Assembly: GCF_000013045.1 (NCBI RefSeq)
Contig: NC_007677.1
Location: 1,798,001 to 1,862,000, forward strand
Origin: Salinibacter ruber DSM 13855
GTDB taxonomy: Bacteria; Bacteroidota; Rhodothermia; Rhodothermales; Salinibacteraceae
Direction: 5' to 3'
DNA: 64,000 bases
In this document: positions 34,599 through 42,845 of the stretch, in pieces
How positions within the stretch are numbered: position 1 is the stretch's first letter
How the letters are laid out: each line of letters opens with the position of its first letter
Made by a program: the position numbers and the translations under genes
The notes under the pieces: model-generated
Told to the model about the DNA's origin: nothing
Seen by the model: the letters and a program-made list of their open reading frames with translations, nothing else
The model's database searches: none

Positions 34599-35714
34599 TT
34601 ATGAGAAGGAGGGAATTTTGTCGCCCGCGGCGATCAGGTCGCCCGCCTCGGGATCGTAGACGTAGAACTTCTTGGGATCGAGCGCAAACGAGATCGACGC
34701 GCCGGTCTCCAGGTGCAGCGGGTTGGGGTGCAGCGCGTAGATCTCCCGCCCCTGAAAGTCCATGTGGAGGGTGCTGGTGGAGCCGACCGTCTCCACGAAC
34801 GAGAGGGTGGGGGTGATGGAGGCCTCGGCCCCGTTCTCCGTGAGGGTCATGTCCTGCGGGCGGAAGCCGAGATGATAGGTTTCGCCGGGGGAGAGGGCGT
34901 CGAAGCCCGTGGCCGGGATGCGCGTGTCGTCGTCCACCTCGAAGTAGCGGTCGGTGGATGTCGGCTCCTGGACGAGCGTGACCGGCACGATGTTCATGGG
35001 GGGCTCGCCCAGGTACTCGGCCACCGGGAGGTAGCGCGGCCGGTAGTAAATCTCGTCGCGCAGCGCCTTCTGGATGATGTTGCCGTCGTGGAGAAAGCCG
35101 ATGTGCGTCGACATCGCGAGCGCGTCCCCGGCCTGGGGGGTCGCGTAGATAACTGTCGTGTCCTCCTCGGAGAACAGGCGCTCGAAGTCACTGCGCAGCT
35201 GCTCGCGTAGTTTGTAGTCGAGGTTGGCCAGCGGCTCGTCCATGAAGAGGTAGTCGGGCTCTTTGATGAGGGCCCGGGAAATGGCCGTCCGCTGGGCCTC
35301 GCCGCCGCTGACCTCCTCCGGCAGGTTGTTGAGAATGTGGTCGATTTTCAGCATTTCGGCAGTTTCCTGCACGCGCCGCTCGATCTCCTCTGCCGAGTAA
35401 TTCTCGTCGCTGACCTGGAGGGGCGAGGCGAGGTTTTCGCGGACGGTGAGGGAGGGGTAGTTGATAAATTCCTGGTAGACCATGCCGACGCTGCGGTCCT
35501 GAACGGCCACGTCGGTCATCTCCTCGCCGTCGTAGTGGACGGTGCCCGCGTCGGCGGACTCGATCCCGGCCATGATGCGGAGCAGGGTGGTCTTGCCGGC
35601 GCCCGTGGGGGCCACCACGCTGAAGAAGCTCCGGTCGGGGATGTCCAGGGTGATCCCGTCCAGCACCTGCTCGGTCCCAAACGACTTGTGGAGGTTTTCG
35701 ACACGAATGCCCAT
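34599..35714 (-). CDS. glpS: glycerol ABC transporter ATPase lacking the H-loop histidine (GlpS-like)
   Basis: This protein is 371 aa from ATG 35714 (MGIRVENLHKSFG). An upstream TTG at 35759 would add 15 residues without homology. It has Walker A APTGAGKTT, Q-loop YQEFINYPSL, signature SGGEAQRTAISRAL and Walker B YLFMDEPLANLD. The switch region reads VIYATPQAGDALAMS, without the usual histidine. This matches GlpS proteins of the glpSTPQUV importer, which also diverge here. A C-terminal TOBE-like domain follows. It lies 60 bp after glpK in the same leftward unit. Confidence 0.9.
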   Translation of the reverse strand: MGIRVENLHKSFGTEQVLDGITLDIPDRSFFSVVAPTGAGKTTLLRIMAGIESADAGTVHYDGEEMTDVAVQDRSVGMVYQEFINYPSLTVRENLASPLQVSDENYSAEEIERRVQETAEMLKIDHILNNLPEEVSGGEAQRTAISRALIKEPDYLFMDEPLANLDYKLREQLRSDFERLFSEEDTTVIYATPQAGDALAMSTHIGFLHDGNIIQKALRDEIYYRPRYLPVAEYLGEPPMNIVPVTLVQEPTSTDRYFEVDDDTRIPATGFDALSPGETYHLGFRPQDMTLTENGAEASITPTLSFVETVGSTSTLHMDFQGREIYALHPNPLHLETGASISFALDPKKFYVYDPEAGDLIAAGDKIPSFS

Positions 35715-35774
35715 GGGGCGGATCAACGGAATTCTGAGAGAGAAGGCCCGCGGCGGCAAGGACCGGCGGAGGGG

Positions 35775-37355
<1,581 letters not shown>

Positions 37356-37371
37356 TGGTTGGATTGACGTC

Positions 37372-37403
37372 TTTGGAAGTCAGCCCGTTTGGAAGTCAGC
37401 CCG
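37372..37403 (-). repeat. 16-bp perfect tandem repeat in the glpK leader
   Basis: TTTGGAAGTCAGCCCG occurs twice head to tail (37372-37387 and 37388-37403), just upstream of the glpK start codon at 37355. It lies in the probable 5' untranslated region. Confidence 0.85.
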
Positions 37404-37556
37404 GTGCGGGAGAATCTGCGCGCTGCGGCGCTGGCGCCATGCGCCGGGCTCCGACGGCACGGTGGAAGGGCTTTCGGCATAGAGGGCCCCGAATGGGGGG
37501 AACTGTTACGATTCGGGACATGCTTGGCGCCGTCCCCACCATTTCGTCGCAAACGA

Positions 37557-37622
37557 AGTATAGGAAGCGCTTTTTTGAGTCGGTAGTGTGATCTTCCGAG
37601 AAAATGCTTCCATCTTCCCAAA
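37557..37622 (-). promoter_or_regulatory. glpK promoter module (AraC-type repeats, palindrome, -10)
   Basis: On the minus strand it contains two GGAAGAT repeats 21 bp apart (plus-strand ATCTTCC at 37591-37597 and 37612-37618). Then come a weak -35 (TACCGA), AAGCGCTT (37565-37572) inside the -35/-10 spacer, and TATACT (37557-37562). A 65-bp block (37558-37622) aligns without gaps to the glpV module. The spacing fits an AraC-family activator bound next to RNA polymerase plus a repressor operator between the promoter boxes. Confidence 0.78.
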
Positions 37623-37799
37623 TCCTCGCCCCCTCTGGTTTTTGTCCGACGGGTCCATATATCTTCCACTCTCCATCGGACGTACATCGGCATCCCCATC
37701 GGACTGTTCACCCGACGGGTCGGACGAGGCGCTGATTAACGACTTGGGCTCCACACCACGAACTGGTGTTCGCGACTGTACTCATGCACCTCCAGGCTC

Positions 37800-38711
37800 A
37801 TGTCCCGATCCTTTCGGCCAACCCCGTACGGAGAGGCGTCCGAATCCCTCGTCAACTACCGACTGGGCGTAGGCGGAGACGACGCACGGCTTTCCTTCTA
37901 TGCCGTCGAGGAGTCGGCCCGCGGCGTGTCCCTCCGGGCCCCGCACCTGACGTACTACGGGCTGGTCGACGGCACGGCACGGGTCGACGTGGAAGGCGAA
38001 GAAGGGCTTGCCGTCGAGGCGGGCGAGTCGCTGGTCGTGCCCCCGCTGCAGACGATCACGGTCGACTTCCCTGCGGCGCACGAGGACCCGGCCCGGTACG
38101 TGGTGCTGCGGATCGACCGGTCGCAGGTTCGCTCCATTCTCGATCGTGTCGCGAGCGACGTGCCGTCGGGCCCCGCGGTACAGGACGGGGGGAGGGACGA
38201 CCCCGCCTACTTTCACGTGCCGGAAAATGAAGGGATCGCCCGCGTGCTGAACATGGTCGCGTACCTGTTTCGGGAGGACCCCCCGAACCGCGACCGCCTG
38301 ATCGACCTCAACGCGATGGAGCTGCTCATTCAGATGCTTCAGACCGCGTCGCGCCCCCTTCTCGTCGGGGAGCTCCCCCGGAACACCTCCGCCGGCGGAT
38401 TGGCCGCGGCCGTGCAGTACATCCAGGACAACCTCGACCGTCACATTTCGATCGACGAACTGGTCGAGGAGGCCTGCATGAGCAAGTCCAGCTTCTACCG
38501 GCACTTCAGCGACGAATTCGAGATGTCCCCACTGGAGTACATCACGCGGGAGCGGGTCGTCCGGGCGCGGGAGCTGTTGGCGGATTCGGACAACACCGTC
38601 ACCAACGTGAGCCACGCCCTGGGCTTCAGTAGCACCAGTCATTTCATCGATATGTTTAAAGAGCATGAGGGCGTGACGCCCAAGCAGTATCAGATGGACC
38701 TCCTGGACTAG
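37800..38711 (+). CDS. AraC-family transcriptional regulator, probable glycerol regulator
   Basis: This 303-aa regulator has an N-terminal cupin-like sensing domain (about 15-130, with APHLTYYGLVDGTARVDVEG). The C-terminal AraC DNA-binding domain (about 200-300) has two helix-turn-helix units: ISIDELVEEACMSKSSFYRHF and VTNVSHALGFSSTSHFIDMF, followed by KEHEGVTPKQYQ. It is divergent from glpK. The direct repeats 21 bp apart in the glpK and glpV promoters have the spacing this family uses, so it is the best candidate to control both units. The inducer (glycerol, G3P or another compound) cannot be read from sequence. Rhizobium uses a different (DeoR-type) regulator for its glp operon. Confidence 0.88.
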   Translation: MSRSFRPTPYGEASESLVNYRLGVGGDDARLSFYAVEESARGVSLRAPHLTYYGLVDGTARVDVEGEEGLAVEAGESLVVPPLQTITVDFPAAHEDPARYVVLRIDRSQVRSILDRVASDVPSGPAVQDGGRDDPAYFHVPENEGIARVLNMVAYLFREDPPNRDRLIDLNAMELLIQMLQTASRPLLVGELPRNTSAGGLAAAVQYIQDNLDRHISIDELVEEACMSKSSFYRHFSDEFEMSPLEYITRERVVRARELLADSDNTVTNVSHALGFSSTSHFIDMFKEHEGVTPKQYQMDLLD

Positions 38712-38725
38712 CGTTGCGTCCATTA

Positions 38726-38737
38726 GGAAGCGCTTCC
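38726..38737. promoter_or_regulatory. perfect 12-bp palindrome upstream of gpsA
   Basis: GGAAGCGCTTCC lies 15 bp after the regulator stop and 53 bp before the gpsA start codon. It is the same core as in the glpK and glpV promoters, but no ATCTTCC repeats accompany it. It suggests that gpsA shares one of two regulators with the glycerol genes. Confidence 0.6.
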
Positions 38738-38790
38738 GTCGTCCCTCACCTGGGGGCGTTCAGACCACATCACCCGTTCGTTCCTGATCT

Positions 38791-39816
38791 ATGTCCTCCA
38801 TTACACTGTTCGGTGCCGGAAGCTGGGGCACAGCCATGTCCGTACATCTCGCGTCGGCGGGGCGGGACGTTGTGCTGTGGGCACGCCGTCCGGAGGTGGC
38901 CGACGAAATTCGTCGCACCTCCCACAACCCCACGTACCTACCGGAGCTGCTCATCCCGTCTTCCGTGTACATCACGACGGACTTGGAGAAGGCCGCGGAG
39001 GCGTCCGACCTGTGGGGCATGGCCGTGCCGTCCCAGCAGCTTCGGGGGCGGGCCGAGCACCTCCGCCCGCACGCCCACTCGGGCGTCCGGCTCGTGGCCC
39101 TGTCGAAGGGCATCGAGAACGAGACATTGCTCACCATGTCGCAGGTCCTCGACGATGTTTTCGAGTCGGTGCCGTCGGACCAGATCGGGGCGCTGTACGG
39201 CCCGAGCCACGCCGAGGAGGTCGCCGAGGGGCGCCCCACGGCCGTCGTGGCGGCGGCCCCCGATGAGGGGGAGGCCCGGCACATCCAGAAGGTGTTCATG
39301 ACCGAGCGCCTGCGCGTCTACATGAACACAGACGTGCTCGGGGTCGAAATCGGGGGCTCTGCCAAAAACGTCCTCGCCATCGCGGCGGGGATTGCCGACG
39401 GGGTGAGCTACGGGGACAACGCCAAGGCCGCCCTCGTCACGCGCGGCCTGGCCGAGATCCGACGCCTGGGACAGGCCCTCGGGGCCGACCCGCAAACCTT
39501 TGCGGGCCTGGCGGGCATTGGCGACCTCGTGGTGACCTGCATGAGTCCGCACAGCCGCAACCGGTACCTGGGGGAGCAGATCAGTACGGGCAAGAGCCTC
39601 GACGAAGTCCTCAATGACATGGCGATGGTTGCGGAGGGGGTGCGCACGACCCGCTCCGTCTACAACCTGGCGAAGCACCACGGGGTGGAGATGCCCATCA
39701 CGGAGGCCGTTCACGCCATTCTCTTCGACGACAAGAGCCCCCGGAAGATGGTCAAGCGCCTCATGACCCGTTCGGCCAAGCACGAGAACTGGCTTCCGAC
39801 CACCCTGCAGCAGTAG
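38791..39816 (+). CDS. gpsA: NAD(P)-dependent glycerol-3-phosphate dehydrogenase (GpsA), glycerol-cluster copy
   Basis: This 341-aa soluble enzyme interconverts DHAP and G3P for phospholipid synthesis. It has the nucleotide motif LFGAGSWGTAMSVHLA, the LYGPSHAEEVAEG segment, and the catalytic region GGSAKNVLAIAAGIADG with its lysine. SPHSRNRYLGEQIS is also present. A close paralogue is present at 47780-48814. This copy follows the AraC regulator gene and has the AAGCGCTT palindrome upstream, so it is probably regulated with glycerol use. It could route excess G3P or DHAP when external glycerol is present. Confidence 0.93.
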   Translation: MSSITLFGAGSWGTAMSVHLASAGRDVVLWARRPEVADEIRRTSHNPTYLPELLIPSSVYITTDLEKAAEASDLWGMAVPSQQLRGRAEHLRPHAHSGVRLVALSKGIENETLLTMSQVLDDVFESVPSDQIGALYGPSHAEEVAEGRPTAVVAAAPDEGEARHIQKVFMTERLRVYMNTDVLGVEIGGSAKNVLAIAAGIADGVSYGDNAKAALVTRGLAEIRRLGQALGADPQTFAGLAGIGDLVVTCMSPHSRNRYLGEQISTGKSLDEVLNDMAMVAEGVRTTRSVYNLAKHHGVEMPITEAVHAILFDDKSPRKMVKRLMTRSAKHENWLPTTLQQ

Positions 39817-39884
39817 GGGCCCGTGCCGCCGGCCCGGCGGCCGCTCCCGAGCCCACGTCCTTCCTGGTACAGATCGTTCATCTC

Positions 39885-40955
39885 ATGTCGCATGCCCTGT
39901 CCGACGGCCCGGCCCCGTCTGGTGCCCTGGAGTCGGTCATGACGCTCGAGCAGTTCATCCTGGACCGCCGCGGGCGCTTCCCGCAGTCTACCGGGGCCTT
40001 TTCGCGGCTCCTGCGCGACGTGAGCGTAGCGGCGAAGATCATCAACCACAACATCCGGCGGGCGGGCATCCTTGACGTGATGGGGGAGAGCGGAACCGTC
40101 AACGTGCAGGACGAGAAGCAGAAGAAGCTCGACGAGATTGCCGATCGGGAGCTCGAACGTGCCCTGCGTCGGGGCGGGGAGTGTTGCCTGGTCGGCTCGG
40201 AGGAGCAGGCGGACACGATCTCCCTCTCCCCGCGGGGGGACTTTCAGGAGCGCTTTGCGGTGTTCTTCGACCCGCTCGACGGGTCGAGCAACACGGACGT
40301 CAACGCATCGGTGGGCACGATCTTCAGCGTCTACACCCTGCCCGAGGGCGCGGACGAGGGCGACGCCCTGGACGTGGCCCTCCGGCCCGGGGCCGAGCAG
40401 GTGGCGGCGGGGTACGTGGCCTACGGCTCGTCCACCATGTTTGTCTTTACGACCGGCAACGGCGTCAACGGCTTCACCTTGGATCCGGGGATCGGGGAGT
40501 TTTTGTTGACGCACCCCGACCTCCAGATTCCCCAGGCGCCGGCGATGTATTCGATCAACGAGGCCGACATTGAGGACTTCTCGCCGGAGCTTCGCGCGTT
40601 TCTGCAGTGGCTCAAGACCAAAGATCCGGACACGGGACATCGCATCCGCGCCCGCTACATCGGCTCCTTCGTCTCCGACTTCCACCGAAATCTGCTAACG
40701 GGTGGATTGTACATGTACCCGGCCACTTCGGACCATCCGGACGGAAAGCTGCGCCTGATGTACGAGGCCAATCCCATGGCCTTTCTCGTGGAGCAGGCCG
40801 GCGGACGGGCGTCCACGGGCCACCAGCGCATTCTCGACCTTCAGCCCGAGGGCCTGCACGAACGCACGCCACTGTTTATTGGCAGCGCCCCGCTGGTGAA
40901 GGCGGCGGAGGCGTACCTGCAGGGCCGTGGGGCGGAGGCGGTCGGTGGGGCCTGA
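39885..40955 (+). CDS. fbp: class I fructose-1,6-bisphosphatase
   Basis: This 356-aa enzyme hydrolyses fructose-1,6-bisphosphate in gluconeogenesis. The metal and substrate site FFDPLDGSSNTDVN is diagnostic of class I. EEQADTISLSP, YGSSTMFVFTTGNGVNGF and RYIGSFVSDFHRNLLTGGLY are also typical. The first 18 residues precede the family start; MTLEQFIL (Met19) is an alternative start. It follows gpsA by 68 bp on the same strand. Glycerol enters metabolism as triose phosphate, so this phosphatase gives the cluster a route to hexoses. Confidence 0.94.
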   Translation: MSHALSDGPAPSGALESVMTLEQFILDRRGRFPQSTGAFSRLLRDVSVAAKIINHNIRRAGILDVMGESGTVNVQDEKQKKLDEIADRELERALRRGGECCLVGSEEQADTISLSPRGDFQERFAVFFDPLDGSSNTDVNASVGTIFSVYTLPEGADEGDALDVALRPGAEQVAAGYVAYGSSTMFVFTTGNGVNGFTLDPGIGEFLLTHPDLQIPQAPAMYSINEADIEDFSPELRAFLQWLKTKDPDTGHRIRARYIGSFVSDFHRNLLTGGLYMYPATSDHPDGKLRLMYEANPMAFLVEQAGGRASTGHQRILDLQPEGLHERTPLFIGSAPLVKAAEAYLQGRGAEAVGGA

Positions 40956-41018
40956 ACGTTGGCCGTCACGGGGCGTAGGAGCACCACGTTTTTGCCCCAC
41001 GACTCTGCCCCACACCGC

Positions 41019-41783
41019 ATGCCCGACGAGCCGTCAACCACGGCAATCGACCCGCCGCAGAAGTCCCTCGATTCCATGCGTCGCCCCGATGCCCTCGACC
41101 GGTCGTTCGAGGGCTGGTCCGAGGAGGTCTTCGCAATGCTGGATCGGCTCCGGGCCGAGCCGCACATCGACCAGTACAAAAAAGAAAAGCCGGAGGTCAC
41201 CGAGTATCTGAAGGACCCGTTCCGTCGCTACCGCGATGATCTGGTGGTGAACTGGGTGCTTCCGAATCGGCTCGGGTTCGAGACCGAGAAGTACGTTTTC
41301 AGTCGCCTGCTCAAGAACGACTTTGGCGCCGGCGGCTGCAACGACAACCTGTGGATGTCATTTTACCGGCCGGAGACACGCCGCCTCGAAGACGTCCAAA
41401 TCACCCATCGCGTGTCCCCGGACGGATTCGCGGTCGGCATCTACGTCGGGTCCCACGCCACGGACCTGCTGGCCCAGGCGAAGTCGCGGATCCAGGATGC
41501 CCCTGCCACTTACCTCGATCTTGTAAACCCGTTATTGCAAAGAAAAAATTGGCGATTCTACACACACGGCAGGTCGGGCGGCAGCAAGACGAAAACCGAG
41601 TTTGACGTGCCTCTCGACCACATTCCGGACTGTGTAGAGGGGGCGAACGGAATCTACGTGCGCCACTACATCGGTCGCGAGGAGACGCTCAATCTTGGGG
41701 CGAACCTGGTTGACCGTGCGCTCGATCTGGTCTTCGACGTGTGGCCGATCTACCGGTTTTACCTGGCCGACGCGTTCGCATAG
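41019..41783 (+). CDS. hypothetical protein, possibly DUF2461-like
   Basis: This 254-aa protein starts at ATG 41019; a TTG at 40959 would add 20 unlikely residues. I do not recognise it with confidence. The layout (an N-terminal helical part GWSEEVFAMLDRLRAEPHID, then a mixed core with DNLWMSFYRPETRRLEDVQI and GFAVGIYVGSHATDLLAQAK) slightly recalls DUF2461. No catalytic motif, signal or membrane helix is visible. It lies 63 bp after the fructose bisphosphatase gene. A GTTATTGCAA copy sits inside it (41531-41540). Confidence 0.55.
   Translation: MPDEPSTTAIDPPQKSLDSMRRPDALDRSFEGWSEEVFAMLDRLRAEPHIDQYKKEKPEVTEYLKDPFRRYRDDLVVNWVLPNRLGFETEKYVFSRLLKNDFGAGGCNDNLWMSFYRPETRRLEDVQITHRVSPDGFAVGIYVGSHATDLLAQAKSRIQDAPATYLDLVNPLLQRKNWRFYTHGRSGGSKTKTEFDVPLDHIPDCVEGANGIYVRHYIGREETLNLGANLVDRALDLVFDVWPIYRFYLADAFA
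41529..41542 (+). repeat. GTTATTGCAA element, copy 1 (inside a gene)
   Basis: CCGTTATTGCAAAG, identical over 14 bases to 42169-42182 although the two are read in different frames. Other copies of the 10-base core lie at 49650-49659 and 60678-60687. Confidence 0.5.
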
Positions 41784-41870
41784 CCCAACGTCTCTCTTTA
41801 GGCAGAAGAGGTGTTGGGCAGAGCATCTCCCCCCGCTGCCGCATCACTCCACAACAGCCGCTTCGTACGA

Positions 41871-42665
41871 ATGTCTGACCTCGTCCAGACCTCAACCGAG
41901 GGTTCGGTCTGCACTCTTCGCCTCAATCGCCCCGACAAGCGCAACGCTTTAAACGCCGACCTTGTGACGGCCCTGAAGGGGGCCCTCGATGCCGCGGAGG
42001 ACGACGACTCTCTTCGCGCCGTTGTTCTCACAGGGACCGGCTCGGCCTTTTCGGCCGGGGCGGACCTATCCTCGCTTCGGGCCATGCGCGAGGCGGGGCC
42101 GACGGAGAACCAGACGGACTCTCGCCACCTGGCGGAGCTCTTCCGCCGGATTTACCAGTCGTCAATGCCCGTTATTGCAAAGGTAAACGGCCACGCAATT
42201 GGGGGCGGGTGCGGCCTCGCGTCCGTCTGTGACTTTGCGTACGTGTCGGGCGGCGCCAAGCTCGGATTCACGGAGGTGCGCATCGGGTTTGTGCCCGCCA
42301 TCGTCATGGTGTTTCTGCGGCGCAAACTGGGGGAGACGCAGACCCGAGACCTACTGCTTCGGGGGCGTCTGGTGGATGCATCCCGGGCCGCGGAGATGGG
42401 GCTCGTGACCCGCGTCGTCCCCGAGGACGACCTCGACGAGGCGGTGGACGCCCTGGCCCGCGAACTGGCGCGCGAGACGAGCGGCTCGGCGGTGGCGCTT
42501 ACGAAGCAGATGCTGGCGCGGGTGCCGGGAATGGGGCTCGACGAGGCACTCGACTACGCGGTGCAGATGAACGCCTTTGCTCGGGGTACGGAGGATTGTC
42601 AGGCGGGCATCGACGCCTTCCTCAACGACGAGGATCCGCCCTGGAAACAGGGCGCCCGCGGGTGA
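41871..42665 (+). CDS. enoyl-CoA hydratase family, methylglutaconyl-CoA hydratase-like
   Basis: This 264-aa crotonase-fold enzyme starts at ATG 41871. The oxyanion segment GSAFSAGADLSSL and the second site NGHAIGGGCGLASVCD are clear. One of the two usual catalytic glutamates is replaced by glycine (Gly115 in GGGCGLA). The other is kept (Glu135 in FTEVRIGFVPAIV). The combination of a non-Glu residue here with a following S/TEVRIG-PA segment is what I know from bacterial methylglutaconyl-CoA hydratases of leucine breakdown (LiuC group). The subfamily assignment is moderate. No other leucine genes are in the window. Confidence 0.82.
   Translation: MSDLVQTSTEGSVCTLRLNRPDKRNALNADLVTALKGALDAAEDDDSLRAVVLTGTGSAFSAGADLSSLRAMREAGPTENQTDSRHLAELFRRIYQSSMPVIAKVNGHAIGGGCGLASVCDFAYVSGGAKLGFTEVRIGFVPAIVMVFLRRKLGETQTRDLLLRGRLVDASRAAEMGLVTRVVPEDDLDEAVDALARELARETSGSAVALTKQMLARVPGMGLDEALDYAVQMNAFARGTEDCQAGIDAFLNDEDPPWKQGARG
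42169..42182 (+). repeat. GTTATTGCAA element, copy 2 (inside the enoyl-CoA hydratase gene)
   Basis: CCGTTATTGCAAAG, encoding part of PVIAK here, while copy 1 encodes part of PLLQR. Confidence 0.5.
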
Positions 42666-42845
42666 GGAACGGGCCACCGGCCGACAGGTACGTATTCATC
42701 CAGCTTCGAAAGCATCTCGGGGCGGGCACATAGTTTTTTTAAGTGCCGAGGTACGAACTTTGGGAGGGAAGCATTACCTTCGGGCACAAGAAGGGGTCGA
42801 CCCGTTGATCCGTGACTACTTTGCTTGACCACTACTTTCAGACTT

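Larger units (their letters stand above)
37356..37799. other. divergent regulatory region between glpK and the AraC regulator gene
   Basis: This is 444 bp without a gene. It contains the glpK promoter module (37557-37622), a 16-bp tandem duplication in the glpK leader (37372-37403) and a third ATCTTCC copy at 37661-37667. That third copy is 49 bp from the nearest other copy and on the side of the regulator gene, so it might serve autoregulation. Confidence 0.65.
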
